A program made the position numbers and the translations under genes. A DNA stretch of 64,000 nucleotides. Origin: Cytophagales bacterium (lineage in GTDB: Bacteria > Bacteroidota > Bacteroidia > Cytophagales > Thermoflexibacteraceae). The notes under the pieces were generated by a model, which did no database searches, was not told where the DNA came from, and saw only the letters and a list, made by a program, of their open reading frames with translations. The DNA is taken from assembly GCA_004294445.1 (NCBI GenBank), contig REAZ01000020.1, positions 62,001 through 126,000 of the forward strand. Reading direction: 5' to 3'. Of this stretch, positions 8,175 to 18,351 are shown piece by piece; position 1 is the first letter of the stretch, and every line of letters begins with the position of its first letter.

Positions 8175-10026
8175 TTTCTACCAAATCTTTCTCTATCCGC
8201 AAGTTATCGATGATAAAATTTTGCCTTTCGGGTGTATTTTTGCCCATATAATAGGAAAGTAACTTGCTGATGTGTGTTTCCTTTCGCAAAAGCACAGGCT
8301 CCAAGCGAATATCCAGTCCAATAAATTTGCCAAATTCGTCAGGGGAAATTTCTCCTAAGCCTTTAAAGCGCGTAATCTCTGGTTTTTGCCCAAGTTTCCT
8401 TACGGCTTGTTGCTTTTCTTCTTCGGAATAACAGTACATTGTTTTCTGCTTATTTCTTACTCTAAATAGCGGTGTTTCAAGGATATACAAATGCCCGTTG
8501 CGGACTATATCAGGGAAATATTGTAAGAAAAAAGTAAGCATCAGCAGGCGAATGTGCATACCATCTACGTCTGCATCTGTCGCCAACACGATGCGGTTAT
8601 AGCGTAGTTTTTCCAAGCCATCTTCTATGTCTAAGGCGTGCTGCAATAGGTTAAACTCATCATTTTCATAGACTACTTTTTTGGTCAGCCCATAGCAGTT
8701 CAGTGGCTTTCCCCTTAGGCTAAATACCGCCTGACTTTCCACATTTCGTGATTTGGTGATGCTGCCGCTTGCCGAGTCGCCTTCGGTGATGAAAAGTGTG
8801 CTTTCATAGCGTTTTTCATTTTTTACATCTGTATAATGTATCCTACAATCCCGTAATTTCTTGTTATGCAGATTTGCTTTCTTTGCTTTTTCATTTGCCA
8901 ATTTCTGAATCCCTGCAATATCTTTTCGCTCTTTTTCCGACTGCTGAATACGTTCCTCCAACGCCTTTGCCGTTGCGGTATTTTTGTGCAAAAAGTCATC
9001 TAAGTGTTTTTTCAGAAAATCGTTCACGAAAGAACGAATACTTTGTGGAGAGCCGCCATCAATCGACATATTGATAGAGCCTAATTTGGTTTTGGTTTGC
9101 GACTCAAAGACAGGTTCTTGCACCCGCACACTTACCGCCGCCGAAATACCCATTCGTACGTCAGAAGGCTCATAGTTTTTGCTGTAGAACTCCCTCACTG
9201 TCTTTACTATAGCCTCTTTGAAAGCTGCTAAGTGCGTGCCGCCTTGAGTAGTATATTGCCCGTTTACAAAGGAGTAATATTCTTCTCCGTATTGGTCGGT
9301 GTGCGTAAGTGCTACTTCTATATCTTCTCCTTTGAGATGTATGATAGGATAGCGGCGATTTTCTTCATTGGTTTTTCGTCCAAGTAAGTCCGCCAAACCC
9401 TTGGCAGAATAATATTCCCTGCCGTTAAAATAAAGTTTCAAACCCGAATTAAGAAAAGCATAATACCAAAGTTGGTCGTCCAAAAACTCAGGAATAAAGC
9501 GATAATTTCTAAAAATCTCGTCATCAGGCTCAAAAACGATAAGCGTACCATTTTTTTCGCTTGTTTTTTCTATTTTTTGGTCATTTACCAAATTTCCGTA
9601 CCTAAACTCGGCTACTTTGGTTTCCCCATCTCTAAAAGATTGTACTTTGAAATAGGCAGAGAGCGCATTGACTGCTTTTGTACCTACCCCGTTCAGACCT
9701 ACGGACTTCTGAAAAGCCTTAGAATCGTACTTTCCTCCTGTATTAATCTTTGACACGCAGTCAATCACCTTGCCGAGCGGGATTCCCCTGCCGAAATCAC
9801 GGACAGTAACCCGCCCCTCCTGAATATCTATTCGAATTTGCTTGCCGTTGCCCATAGCGTGTTCGTCTATGCTATTGTCCATAATTTCCTTGACCAATAC
9901 ATAAATGCCATCATCATAGGCGGAGCCGTCTCCGAGCTTACCTATATACATCCCAGGGCGAAGGCGGATATGCTCTCGCCAATCCAACGACTTGATACTG
10001 TCTTCGTTATATACTACTTCTTGCAT
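8164..10026 (-). CDS. parE: DNA topoisomerase IV subunit B
   Basis: A 620-residue type IIA topoisomerase ATPase subunit. The start at 10026 ([10 protein letters not shown]) matches the family's usual N-terminus; an in-frame ATG 36 bp upstream is less likely. It has the GHKL ATPase motif [10 protein letters not shown], the [14 protein letters not shown] loop, the [14 protein letters not shown] motif and [10 protein letters not shown]. The length near 620 and lack of a long insertion fit ParE of Bacteroidota rather than GyrB, although paralogue choice by eye carries some risk. The parC partner is not next to it; an AraC regulator follows with an overlap. Confidence 0.88.
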   Translation of the reverse strand: MQEVVYNEDSIKSLDWREHIRLRPGMYIGKLGDGSAYDDGIYVLVKEIMDNSIDEHAMGNGKQIRIDIQEGRVTVRDFGRGIPLGKVIDCVSKINTGGKYDSKAFQKSVGLNGVGTKAVNALSAYFKVQSFRDGETKVAEFRYGNLVNDQKIEKTSEKNGTLIVFEPDDEIFRNYRFIPEFLDDQLWYYAFLNSGLKLYFNGREYYSAKGLADLLGRKTNEENRRYPIIHLKGEDIEVALTHTDQYGEEYYSFVNGQYTTQGGTHLAAFKEAIVKTVREFYSKNYEPSDVRMGISAAVSVRVQEPVFESQTKTKLGSINMSIDGGSPQSIRSFVNDFLKKHLDDFLHKNTATAKALEERIQQSEKERKDIAGIQKLANEKAKKANLHNKKLRDCRIHYTDVKNEKRYESTLFITEGDSASGSITKSRNVESQAVFSLRGKPLNCYGLTKKVVYENDEFNLLQHALDIEDGLEKLRYNRIVLATDADVDGMHIRLLMLTFFLQYFPDIVRNGHLYILETPLFRVRNKQKTMYCYSEEEKQQAVRKLGQKPEITRFKGLGEISPDEFGKFIGLDIRLEPVLLRKETHISKLLSYYMGKNTPERQNFIIDNLRIEKDLVENES

Positions 10027-10315
10027 TTTTCTAATTGATTTTAAACATGATAAAGTAATCAAACCGTACTATGTTTTTTGCAAAGATAGGAATTTTTTGA
10101 TACACACAAATATACTTTTTTTAATAGTTATTTATAATTTTCAATAAAAATTAAATTTAAAATGTTTTATGAACACCTTTATGCTTTATTTTAGGCAATA
10201 ACCGATAATTTATCATTTTATTGATAGTCATTTTAAAAAAATTTGAATATTTATACTTTAAAACAGATATTGCACTAACAATTATAAAAACAGATTTCTT
10301 ATATACTTTTCTCTG

Positions 10316-10993
10316 ATGAAAAAAATTATTATTGCCATTGATGGCTACTCGGCTTGTGGTAAAAGCACCACAGCCAAAGTAGTAGCAAATATCTTGAATT
10401 ATAGCTACATAGACACAGGAGCTATGTATAGGGCGGTTACGCTTTATTTTTTGGAAAATTTTATCAGTCTTACTAACCCGCATGAGGTAGAAGATGCGCT
10501 CAGAGAAATAGACATTGAATTTCGGCACAATGAAAAAGCAGGAAGGTCTGATACTTACCTTAACGGACTCAATGTAGAACATAAGATTCGGCAAATGACA
10601 GTTTCCGAAAACGTAAGCGAAGTAAGTGCTATTTCGGCGGTGCGTAAGTTTTTGGTGGCACAACAGCAAAAAATGGGCAAGAAAAAAGGGATAGTTATGG
10701 ACGGGAGGGACATTGGTACTGTGGTTTTTCCAGAGGCAGAAGTAAAAATTTTTATGACGGCTGATATGATGATTCGAGCCAAACGCCGCCAAGACGAACT
10801 ATTGGAAAAAGGCGAAATGGTAAAGTTAGAGGACATTCTCGATAACCTCAAAAAAAGAGATTTGATAGATACTTCACGCAGCGATAGCCCACTTCGGCAG
10901 GCTGAAAATGCACAAGTAGTTGATACTACGTATATTACTTTTGAGGAGCAAGTAGAAATGATTATCCATTTGGTAAGCGAGAAGGTAATATGA
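10316..10993 (+). CDS. cmk: Cytidylate kinase
   Basis: A 225-residue nucleoside monophosphate kinase that phosphorylates CMP and dCMP with ATP. It has the P-loop GYSACGKST (residues 9-17), the YIDTGAMYRAVT segment, the MDGRDIGTVVFPEA motif and the RRQDELLEKG lid region. The length is standard for the family. The stop overlaps the start of a histidine kinase gene (ATGA at 10990-10993), an unusual neighbour for cmk. The 253 bp upstream are AT-rich with no gene. Confidence 0.95.
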   Translation: MKKIIIAIDGYSACGKSTTAKVVANILNYSYIDTGAMYRAVTLYFLENFISLTNPHEVEDALREIDIEFRHNEKAGRSDTYLNGLNVEHKIRQMTVSENVSEVSAISAVRKFLVAQQQKMGKKKGIVMDGRDIGTVVFPEAEVKIFMTADMMIRAKRRQDELLEKGEMVKLEDILDNLKKRDLIDTSRSDSPLRQAENAQVVDTTYITFEEQVEMIIHLVSEKVI

Positions 10994-12165
10994 TAAATAT
11001 TTACGAACGTAATCCCGCAGTAAATTGGGTAATTTTGGGCTTGGCACTACTGATAGGTTTGACTTCTATCATTTATACCAACATGCTCGTAAATAGGATT
11101 TTGGAGCAAGAAGAGAAACAAATTGCACTCTTTGCCAAAGGGCAAGAATTTTTGGCAACCGCAGAACCAAGCGAAAACCTCACCTTCCTGATGGAGGAAA
11201 TTGTTGGCTCAAATACCTCTATTCCTGTGATTCTTACTGATGAAAATCGCCTTCCTATCGGCAGCAGAAATCTTGACGAACCCAAAGACCCACAAGAAAA
11301 AGAGGCTTTTTTACTCAGAAAGATGAAAGAAATGCAAGAAGAGAACCCGCCTATAGTATTCACGCTGGACTCCATTTCCAATATGCACCAATACGTCTAT
11401 TATGAAAACTCTACTTTGGTCAATCAGTTACGCTACTTTCCCTATGTGCAACTTACCGTTATTTTGCTTTTTTTCGCACTTGTTTACGCCCTTTTTAGCT
11501 ACTCTCGCAAGGCAGAGCAGAACCAAGTTTGGGTAGGCTTGGCGAAGGAAACAGCGCATCAGCTCGGCACGCCGCTATCCTCACTAATTGCTTGGGTAGA
11601 GTATTTAAGATTAGACGACGCTATAGATGCGGAAATAGTAGAGGAATTGGAAAAAGACGTAAAACGCTTTGAAACCATCACAGCTCGCTTTTCAAGTATT
11701 GGCTCCACTCCTACACTCAAGCAGGAAGACATCAAAGAAGTTTTAGAAGAAAGCATTAATTACTTGCAGAAAAGAGTATCGAGCAAAGTACATTTTTTGC
11801 TGCATATCAAAGAAGATGAATTGCTTGTTCCTATGAATAAATCACTTTTTGAATGGGTAATAGAAAATATTTGTAAGAATGCGGTAGATGCCATGAATGC
11901 TGTTGGGAGCATAGACATCTATGTAAGCCACACAAGGGACGAAAAAGGCTTAGTAATTGACATCAAAGATTCGGGTAAAGGCATCCATAAATCAAAACTA
12001 AAGACAGTGTTCAAGCCAGGATTTACCACCAAAAAAAGAGGTTGGGGACTCGGCTTGGCATTGGCAAAAAGAATTGTAGAAAACTACCACAAAGGGAAAA
12101 TATTTGTCTTTCGCTCCGAGATAGACATTGGCACTACATTTAGAATAATCCTGCCCAAAGGATAG
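10990..12165 (+). CDS. Membrane sensor histidine kinase
   Basis: A 391-residue kinase. Transmembrane helices near residues 12-34 and 150-172 enclose a periplasmic domain of about 115 residues. The H-box is atypical, AKETAHQLGTPLSSL, with phosphoacceptor H190. The ATPase domain has N-box ENICKNAVDAM, a DSGKGI G1 box and GWGLGLALAKRI. The HQLGTPLSS form of the H-box is common in Bacteroidota. The gene overlaps cmk by 4 bp and no response regulator is adjacent, so the output pathway is unknown. The next gene, rplB, has its own promoter. Confidence 0.9.
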   Translation: MINIYERNPAVNWVILGLALLIGLTSIIYTNMLVNRILEQEEKQIALFAKGQEFLATAEPSENLTFLMEEIVGSNTSIPVILTDENRLPIGSRNLDEPKDPQEKEAFLLRKMKEMQEENPPIVFTLDSISNMHQYVYYENSTLVNQLRYFPYVQLTVILLFFALVYALFSYSRKAEQNQVWVGLAKETAHQLGTPLSSLIAWVEYLRLDDAIDAEIVEELEKDVKRFETITARFSSIGSTPTLKQEDIKEVLEESINYLQKRVSSKVHFLLHIKEDELLVPMNKSLFEWVIENICKNAVDAMNAVGSIDIYVSHTRDEKGLVIDIKDSGKGIHKSKLKTVFKPGFTTKKRGWGLGLALAKRIVENYHKGKIFVFRSEIDIGTTFRIILPKG

Positions 12166-12234
12166 CAAATACCTGCATTATTGGCTTTTGCGGAGATAAA
12201 GATGCAAGTTTTGCAAAAAAATATAAGCAAAGTA

Positions 12235-12264
12235 TTGTCATTATCAATAATATACGTAGCTTTG
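12235..12264 (+). promoter_or_regulatory. Bacteroidota-type promoter of the ribosomal protein block
   Basis: A TTG at 12235-12237, a 19-nt spacer and TAGCTTTG at 12257-12264 match the Bacteroidota sigma-ABfr consensus (TTG-N17-23-TAnnTTTG) exactly. It lies about 90 bp upstream of rplB and explains why this block can be expressed separately from the histidine kinase gene before it. Confidence 0.7.
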
Positions 12265-12354
12265 CACTCTCAAAACGGTGTGTGGTAGCAGATCGTTGCA
12301 ATAAAAACTTGTAATTCAATAAGTTAGCTTTATTGCTAAATACTTTATAAAACA

Positions 12355-13179
12355 ATGGCAGTAAGAAAATTAAGACCAATTACACCAGGTCAGCGAGCAA
12401 GGATAGCTCCTACATTTGAGGAGATAACCAAAAGTAAGCCTGAAAAATCGCTGATTGTCCGCTTAAATAGAAGCGGGGGTAGGAACAACACAGGCAAGAT
12501 GACAATGCGCTACATAGGCGGCGGTCATCGTAAAATGTATCGTATTGTTGATTTCAAAAGGAACAAACATCATGTTCCTGCTGAAGTCGTTGGGGTAGAG
12601 TATGACCCTAACAGGACGGCACGTATCGCACTCCTTCAGTATGAAGACGGTGAAAAAAGATACATCATTGCCCCTAACGGTATCAAAGTAGGACAGAAAG
12701 TAATCTCAGGAACTGGCGTAGCACCCGAAGTGGGCAATGCGCTTCCTCTTGCGGAAATTCCTGTAGGTACTATTATTCACAATATCGAGATGCAAGCAGG
12801 TTCAGGCGGCAGTTTGGCTCGCAGTGCAGGTGCTTATGCACAGCTACTCGGTAGAGAGGGTAAGTATGCAGTCCTAAAAATGCCTTCTGGCGAAACACGC
12901 ATGGTGCTTACCACTTGTTTGGCTACTGTCGGCACAGTATCAAATGGAGACCACATGAACGTCATGCTTGGTAAGGCAGGTCGTAAGCGTTGGCTTGGTC
13001 GCAGACCGCGCACAAGAGGTGTAGCTATGAACCCAGTAGATCACCCAATGGGCGGTGGCGAAGGTAGAGCATCAGGAGGACACCCACGCTCACGTAAAGG
13101 CTTGTACGCAAAAGGCAAGAAAACACGTACTCCAAAGAAATACTCTAATTCATTAATCATTAGCAGGAGGAAGAAATAA
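12355..13179 (+). CDS. rplB: 50S ribosomal protein L2
   Basis: A 274-residue protein with the L2 signature near the C-terminus ([20 protein letters not shown]) and the universal N-terminal [14 protein letters not shown]. It binds 23S rRNA and is needed for subunit association and the peptidyl transferase centre. It is the first gene of a four-gene block; rplW, its normal upstream neighbour in the S10 operon, is absent. Its stop overlaps the start of rpsS by one base (TAATG). Confidence 0.98.
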   Translation: MAVRKLRPITPGQRARIAPTFEEITKSKPEKSLIVRLNRSGGRNNTGKMTMRYIGGGHRKMYRIVDFKRNKHHVPAEVVGVEYDPNRTARIALLQYEDGEKRYIIAPNGIKVGQKVISGTGVAPEVGNALPLAEIPVGTIIHNIEMQAGSGGSLARSAGAYAQLLGREGKYAVLKMPSGETRMVLTTCLATVGTVSNGDHMNVMLGKAGRKRWLGRRPRTRGVAMNPVDHPMGGGEGRASGGHPRSRKGLYAKGKKTRTPKKYSNSLIISRRKK

Positions 13180-13460
13180 TGGCACGCTCACTCAAAAAAG
13201 GACCTTACATAGATTTTCGCCTTGAAAATAAAATAACGGCGATGAATGCAAACAGCAAAAAAGCTGTTATCAAAACTTGGTCAAGGAGATCTATGATTTC
13301 TCCTGACTTCATCGGTCATACATTTGCGGTACATAATGGCAATAAATTTATTCCAGTTTATGTAACTGAAAATATGGTAGGACATAAATTAGGTGAGTTT
13401 GCACCTACACGTACATTCAGAGGACATACAGCTAAAAAAGATAAAGCCGCGAAGAAATAA
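13179..13460 (+). CDS. rpsS: 30S ribosomal protein S19
   Basis: A 93-residue protein with the S19 hallmarks [32 protein letters not shown] and the C-terminal [11 protein letters not shown]. It binds the 16S rRNA head with S13. Both ends overlap neighbours by one base in TAATG junctions, showing tight translational coupling with rplB and rplV. Confidence 0.98.
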   Translation: MARSLKKGPYIDFRLENKITAMNANSKKAVIKTWSRRSMISPDFIGHTFAVHNGNKFIPVYVTENMVGHKLGEFAPTRTFRGHTAKKDKAAKK

Positions 13461-13852
13461 TGGAAGCAATAGCAAGATTAACGAATGTCCCTACTTCACC
13501 GCAGAAAATGCGCATGGTGGCTGACATGATCAGAGGACAAAGAGTAACGAAAGCACTCAATATTTTGAAATTTGAGGCTCGCATAGGTGCAAGAAAGTTA
13601 GAAAAAGTGCTACTTTCTGCTATCTCGAATTGGGAACAAAAGAACGAAGGCAAGAAAATAGAAGACGCAGATTTGTTTGTAAAAACAATATTCGTTGACG
13701 GTGGAACTATGCTCAAGAGAATGCGCCCCGCTCCGCAAGGTCGTGGCTACAAAATTCGTAAGCGTTCTAATCACATAACTATCATTGTTGATGAGGTGGC
13801 TGTCCCAAAGGTAGCTGACTCTACTGAAAATAAAACTGAAAACAACGGTTAA
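13460..13852 (+). CDS. rplV: 50S ribosomal protein L22
   Basis: A 130-residue protein with [20 protein letters not shown] at the N-terminus and the tunnel-lining beta-hairpin segment [20 protein letters not shown]. It binds 23S rRNA and lines the exit tunnel. The C-terminus has a short acidic/asparagine-rich tail ([12 protein letters not shown]) beyond the common domain. rpsC starts 20 bp downstream. Confidence 0.98.
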   Translation: MEAIARLTNVPTSPQKMRMVADMIRGQRVTKALNILKFEARIGARKLEKVLLSAISNWEQKNEGKKIEDADLFVKTIFVDGGTMLKRMRPAPQGRGYKIRKRSNHITIIVDEVAVPKVADSTENKTENNG

Positions 13853-13872
13853 TAAACAGAGGTAAAAATACT

Positions 13873-14673
13873 ATGGGACAAAAAGTAAATCCAACAGGTC
13901 TAAGACTCGGAATCGTCAAAGGTTGGGATTCTAATTGGTACGGCGGAAAAGATTTTCCTGATAAATTGGTAGAAGATGAAAGAATCAGAAAATACTTAAA
14001 CGCTCGTATCCCAAAAGGAAGCATCTCTAAAATCGTGATTGAAAGAACACTTAAGCGTATCATCATCACTATTAATACAGCTCGTCCGGGCGTAGTAATT
14101 GGTAAGGGTGGCAAAGAAGTGGATACTATCAAGGAAGAGTTGAAAAAACTTACCAAGAAAGATGTTCAAATCAATATCTATGAAATTAAAAGACCAGAGA
14201 TTGATTCTCGTTTGGTAGGTTTGCAAGTTGCACAACAAATTGAAGGTCGTATTTCTTATCGCCGAGCGATGAAGCAAGCTATCAGCAATGCGATGAGAGT
14301 AGGTGCGCAAGGCATAAAAATTCGTCTTTCTGGTCGTTTGGGTGGCGTAGAGATGGCTCGTACTGAAGAGTACAAAGAAGGCAGAGTGCCTTTGCATACA
14401 CTAAGAGCAGACATCGACTACTCTATCTCTGAGGCACAAACTGTTTATGGTAAAATTGGTATCAAGGTGTGGGTATTCAAAGGCGAAGTCTATGGAAAGC
14501 GCGACTTATCTCCTATCACTGGTACGGCACCAAAAGCAGAGCAAGGCACAGGTGGGGACGGCGGAAGACGCAATGAAAGAGACCGCAATGACAGAGACAA
14601 GCGTAAGAAAAAAGATAGAGACCGTAACAACAAAGGTGGCGGCGCAAATAACAACAATAAGAAAGGCAAATAA
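13873..14673 (+). CDS. rpsC: 30S ribosomal protein S3 with extended basic tail
   Basis: A 266-residue S3 with [20 protein letters not shown], the KH-domain [14 protein letters not shown] and the C-terminal domain ending near residue 215. It then has an extra tail of about 50 residues, rich in K, R, D, G and N, which is low complexity and likely disordered. It is the last gene of the block: rplP and rpmC, which normally follow in the S10 operon, are absent and a terminator-like hairpin lies just downstream. Confidence 0.98.
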   Translation: MGQKVNPTGLRLGIVKGWDSNWYGGKDFPDKLVEDERIRKYLNARIPKGSISKIVIERTLKRIIITINTARPGVVIGKGGKEVDTIKEELKKLTKKDVQINIYEIKRPEIDSRLVGLQVAQQIEGRISYRRAMKQAISNAMRVGAQGIKIRLSGRLGGVEMARTEEYKEGRVPLHTLRADIDYSISEAQTVYGKIGIKVWVFKGEVYGKRDLSPITGTAPKAEQGTGGDGGRRNERDRNDRDKRKKKDRDRNNKGGGANNNNKKGK

Positions 14674-14686
14674 GCCAATCTAAATA

Positions 14687-14727
14687 TAGGGGCATACACT
14701 TTTTAGTTTATGCCCTAAATTTTTTTA
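14687..14727 (+). terminator. Rho-independent terminator after rpsC
   Basis: A stem of TAGG(G)GCATA and TATGCCCTA with a 12-nt loop is followed by AAATTTTTTT. It begins 14 bp after the rpsC stop and ends the ribosomal block. The rest of the 317-bp gap to the next gene is AT-rich and holds only a probable promoter. Confidence 0.75.
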
Positions 14728-14854
14728 AAAAAAATAGATTCAATATTGAATATTGTCATATTTTTTGTATTATTGTCGTATAATTGAAAATTTACCAAAC
14801 ACCCCCCTAGGTGATTTCGCTCTTTTACTTAAATTACATAAATTCCTGCAAAAT

Positions 14855-14888
14855 TTTGTTTTCTGTTTGCATTTCAAAAGTATTTTTG
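14855..14888 (+). promoter_or_regulatory. Probable promoter of the SiaC-like gene
   Basis: TTTG at 14855-14858, a 22-nt spacer and TATTTTTG at 14881-14888 fit the Bacteroidota consensus. The start codon is about 100 bp downstream, so the leader would be long. Confidence 0.45.
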
Positions 14889-14990
14889 TAAAATTGTGAA
14901 GAAATCAGAAAATTATCTATTTTCAAATAAATAAGACATTTTTAAGAAACAGTTTTCTTTACTGTCCAATTATAAAAACTGAGAAAAAAC

Positions 14991-15371
14991 ATGGAGAATT
15001 TCTTAATAAAGGGTTCTACCTATATACCTACAATAAATTTTGACGCACAGAATAGTGTGTTGGAAATTTCGGGTGAATCTTACCATGAATATACAATTGA
15101 GTTTTTTCAGCCAATTTTTGAGTGGCTTAATAACTATCTTGTAGAACCTAATAGAAGTTTCGTCTTTAATTTTAAGATGACTTACTTTAATACAAGTTCT
15201 TCGAGGCGATTCTTAGAAATTTTTGACTTGTTGGAAAACTATGTCAAAAATAAAAGTGGTAGAGTAGAGGTAAATTGGTATTACAAGGAAGGTGATTTAG
15301 ATATGCTTGAAAGCGGCGAAGAGTACGCTGACGATGTGGATTTAAAATTTAATTTTATTTCCTATCCTTAA
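14991..15371 (+). CDS. SiaC-like regulatory phosphoprotein (DUF1987)
   Basis: A 126-residue single-domain protein. It has the family's N-terminal strand pair (STYIPTINFD, then VLEISGESYHE), a central FNFKMTYFNTSSSRRFLEIF segment and an acidic end. In Pseudomonas aeruginosa, SiaC is phosphorylated on a threonine in the equivalent FNTSS segment by SiaB and dephosphorylated by the SpoIIE-type phosphatase SiaA, and it controls a diguanylate cyclase. Kinase and cyclase genes are not in this window. A SpoIIE-type phosphatase is encoded at 2855-4102, but a link between the two is only inference. Confidence 0.85.
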   Translation: MENFLIKGSTYIPTINFDAQNSVLEISGESYHEYTIEFFQPIFEWLNNYLVEPNRSFVFNFKMTYFNTSSSRRFLEIFDLLENYVKNKSGRVEVNWYYKEGDLDMLESGEEYADDVDLKFNFISYP

Positions 15372-15548
15372 TGGTGCGTATCTCAGATTTTGTTTTGTGC
15401 GTTGCTGTCATCTGCAACGCTTTTTTTGTTTGTAGTAGTCTGAGTTGCTTAAGGCATTTTTTTTAGGCAATAAAAATATTTGTTAAATATAGCAACTTCG
15501 AGAAGGTTCCTATTGTCTATTATGTATCACATTCAAAAAAATAACGCA

Positions 15549-16349
15549 ATGAGATTTCTTACAAAACAAATCTTTTTTAAAAAAACTTTAATCTGTGTAG
15601 CGGTGCTAATGTCTTGCTATTTCACTGCTCAGGCACAGTTCCATTTTGGAATCCATGGAGCAATGGGCGTTCCTGCTAACGAATTTCGCGATGCAACAAC
15701 TGCTAATGGCGGAGGGTTTGGACTTAGTGCATTTTTCCCTTTTGACCGCAAAATTCCCATTTTTTTAGGCGTAGATTTTGGCTACATGGTCTATGGCATT
15801 AATAATAATAGGCAACGCATTAACGGCACCATCTCCGTAGGCAATCAAGTAATTCAGACTATCCCCTTAGATTATAGAGTTACTACTACCAATAATTTGC
15901 TTAGTGGACATTTGGTCTTGCGGCTTCGCATTCCTATCAAGTTAATTCAACCTTATTTTGATGGGTGTGTTGGGTTCAAAAATTTCTATACAAGGACTAC
16001 CATTACAGATGAAACAAGAAATAATAGCTCTTTCAATAATAATACAAATCCATTTAATACCAATAATAATGCTTATTCTAACTCTGTTACTAACCTTAGT
16101 GATGTCGCTTTGAGCTATGGCGGCGGTGGCGGTTTCATGATAGGTTCGGGACCTATTCGCTTAGATGTAAGATGTCTTTATTTATTAGGAGAACAAGCAA
16201 GATTTTTTGATAGGAGTTCGGTTGCTGGTTGGTCAGTAAATTTTAGCCAAAATACAAATCAATTTGATTCTAATATCAACCTTAGCTCGGCAAAAAGGTC
16301 GCGTACGGATATGTTCTATGCCCAAATAGGTATGATTATCAGTTTTTAA
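15549..16349 (+). CDS. Outer membrane beta-barrel protein
   Basis: A 266-residue secreted protein. The start at 15549 gives a signal peptide ending in FTAQAQ; upstream in-frame starts would disrupt it. The mature part has alternating hydrophobic strands, asparagine-rich loops (residues 155-185) and a C-terminal strand ending in IGMIISF, with terminal aromatic residue as in outer membrane barrels. The layout is that of a small porin-like or OmpW/PorT-type barrel. The ligand or role is unknown. RecQ follows after 13 bp on the same strand. Confidence 0.75.
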   Translation: MRFLTKQIFFKKTLICVAVLMSCYFTAQAQFHFGIHGAMGVPANEFRDATTANGGGFGLSAFFPFDRKIPIFLGVDFGYMVYGINNNRQRINGTISVGNQVIQTIPLDYRVTTTNNLLSGHLVLRLRIPIKLIQPYFDGCVGFKNFYTRTTITDETRNNSSFNNNTNPFNTNNNAYSNSVTNLSDVALSYGGGGGFMIGSGPIRLDVRCLYLLGEQARFFDRSSVAGWSVNFSQNTNQFDSNINLSSAKRSRTDMFYAQIGMIISF

Positions 16350-16362
16350 TTCGCCATTATCT

Positions 16363-18300
16363 TTGACAAATATCCATCAAATATTAAAACAACATTGGGG
16401 TTACGACCGTTTCCGTCCTCTCCAAGAAGAAATTATACAAGCTGTATTAGCCCAAAAAGATGTATTAGCATTGTTACCTACAGGCGGCGGTAAGTCTATC
16501 TGCTTCCAAGTTCCTGCCCTGGTCAAAGAAGGCATTTGTCTTGTTATTTCTCCACTAATAGCACTCATGAAAGACCAAGTGGAACAGTTGGAAAGGCGTG
16601 GCATTGCTGCGAAGGCAATTTTTTCGGGTATGAGCCAGCGAGAAATAGACATTACTTTGGATAACTGCATTTATGGGAAAGTGAAATTTCTATACGTTTC
16701 TCCTGAGCGACTAAAAACTGAAATATTCAAAGTGAGGGCAAAAAAAATGAATATCTGCCTACTTGCTATCGACGAGGCGCATTGTATTTCGCAGTGGGGG
16801 TACGATTTCCGCCCCTCCTATTTGGAAATAGCTACATTTAGGCAATCTATTCCACAAGTACCTTGCATAGCTCTGACTGCTACTGCCACAAAGGAGGTAA
16901 AAGTGGATATTCAAGAAAAACTCTTGTTTACCCAAGCAAATAGTGCTGTTTTCCAAAAAAGTTTTGCAAGAGATAATCTCTCTTATTCCTGCCTTTACGA
17001 AGAGGATAAAGAAAAACGCCTCCTTAAAATATTGAAAAATGTCAGTGGCCCCGCCATAGTATATGTGCAAAGTAGGAAGAGAACAAAAAGTATAGCTGAT
17101 TTTTTGGTAAAAAATAAGATAAGTGCCGATTTTTATCATGCAGGACTGAGCAACGAAGAAAGAAGTACGAGGCAGGAGAACTGGATAAAAAATAAAACAA
17201 GGGTAATAGTAGCTACGAATGCCTTTGGAATGGGGATAGACAAGCCTGATGTGCGGAGCGTGGTACATTTAGGCTTACCGAATAGCTTGGAAGCGTACTA
17301 TCAGGAAGCAGGCAGGGCAGGCAGAGATGAAACGAAGGCTTATGGCGCGCTACTTTATAACCACGCAGAGATTAGCGAAATGGAAAAGCGAACAGCACAG
17401 ATTTTTCCCCAAGTGGAAGTAATTAAAAATATCTACCAAAGATTAGCCAATTATTATAAAATAGCAGTCGGGAGTGGAGAAATGACCGATTATGACTTTG
17501 GCATGGAAGAGTTTATTAGTTCTTTCCCAAAAACAAGCAGTAAAGATATTGACTATCTCACTACTTTTTATGCCCTCCAAGAATTGGAAAAGCAGGGTTT
17601 TATTCAGTTAAACGAAGCCGTTACCAAGCCTTCGAGAATCTTGTTTTTAGTAGATAATACCAAGCTATATGAATTTCAGGTTGCAAATGCAAACTTGGAT
17701 ATTTTTATAAAAGCAATATTGCGAATATATGGCGGAGAAATTTTTACTAACTATACCAATATCTCTGAGAGCCAACTGGCAAAAAAATTGGCAACAAGTG
17801 TCCAAATTGTTGAAAATCAATTGTTTTTTCTTCAGAAAAGTAATATCATAGACTATAGTCCACAAAAAAATAAGCCGCAGCTCACTTTTCTTACACCGCG
17901 CTATCATGTGCCAGACTTGCCCTTTGACCTCAAAGGATACCAAGCAAGGCAGGACAGAGAAAAACTGAAAATAGATGCGCTGATACACTATATAAAGCAT
18001 CAGAAAAGATGTAGAACACAACTTTTATTGGCATATTTTGACGAGCAAACAGATAAAACCTGCGGAGTATGTGATAACTGCCTACAGCAGAAAAAAATAG
18101 CACAACAAGTAGGGCAAGATATAGGAGAAAAATATACAGCTTCTATTCTTAACTTGTTGAAAGAAAAAGTATTGAGTATTAATGATTTAATAGAAAATAT
18201 CAAACCAGCAAATAACAAAGATTTTTTGGCACAGATACAAAAAATGATTGCTTCGGGCGAAATTACATCTAATCAGCTTGGAGATTTGGAACTTCCCTAA
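16363..18300 (+). CDS. recQ: ATP-dependent DNA helicase RecQ family
   Basis: A 645-residue superfamily 2 helicase that unwinds DNA 3'-5'. It has Walker A LLPTGGGKSICFQVPA, the DEAH box AIDEAHCISQWGYDFRPSY, motif VI QEAGRAGRD and the zinc site ending in CGVCDNC. The start is a TTG at 16363, chosen because the family's N-terminus begins right there and the next ATG falls inside the helicase core. An HRDC domain is not evident; the C-terminal 90 residues are a short winged-helix-like region. It is the last chromosomal gene before the mobile element. Confidence 0.92.
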   Translation: MTNIHQILKQHWGYDRFRPLQEEIIQAVLAQKDVLALLPTGGGKSICFQVPALVKEGICLVISPLIALMKDQVEQLERRGIAAKAIFSGMSQREIDITLDNCIYGKVKFLYVSPERLKTEIFKVRAKKMNICLLAIDEAHCISQWGYDFRPSYLEIATFRQSIPQVPCIALTATATKEVKVDIQEKLLFTQANSAVFQKSFARDNLSYSCLYEEDKEKRLLKILKNVSGPAIVYVQSRKRTKSIADFLVKNKISADFYHAGLSNEERSTRQENWIKNKTRVIVATNAFGMGIDKPDVRSVVHLGLPNSLEAYYQEAGRAGRDETKAYGALLYNHAEISEMEKRTAQIFPQVEVIKNIYQRLANYYKIAVGSGEMTDYDFGMEEFISSFPKTSSKDIDYLTTFYALQELEKQGFIQLNEAVTKPSRILFLVDNTKLYEFQVANANLDIFIKAILRIYGGEIFTNYTNISESQLAKKLATSVQIVENQLFFLQKSNIIDYSPQKNKPQLTFLTPRYHVPDLPFDLKGYQARQDREKLKIDALIHYIKHQKRCRTQLLLAYFDEQTDKTCGVCDNCLQQKKIAQQVGQDIGEKYTASILNLLKEKVLSINDLIENIKPANNKDFLAQIQKMIASGEITSNQLGDLELP

Positions 18301-18331
18301 AATCTCGGATTAAATTTTTGTGAAGTTAGTT

Positions 18332-18351
18332 AATAAAATTAATCAATAATT
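18332..18351. repeat. Left-end 20-bp direct repeat, candidate attL core
   Basis: AATAAAATTAATCAATAATT, identical to 29460-29479 and 29497-29516. It is 31 bp after the recQ stop. No tRNA gene overlaps it. Confidence 0.5.

Noticed and set aside
10157..10792. Long minus-strand frame opposite cmk
   Set aside because: It is antisense to a clear cytidylate kinase, and its translation is rich in cysteine, histidine and phenylalanine with no motif.
16759..17268. 169-codon minus-strand frame opposite recQ
   Set aside because: Antisense to the RecQ helicase core; composition is typical of a shadow frame.
18301..18331. tRNA gene as integration target
   Set aside because: No cloverleaf can be formed around the left repeat; the element appears to sit in an intergenic site.
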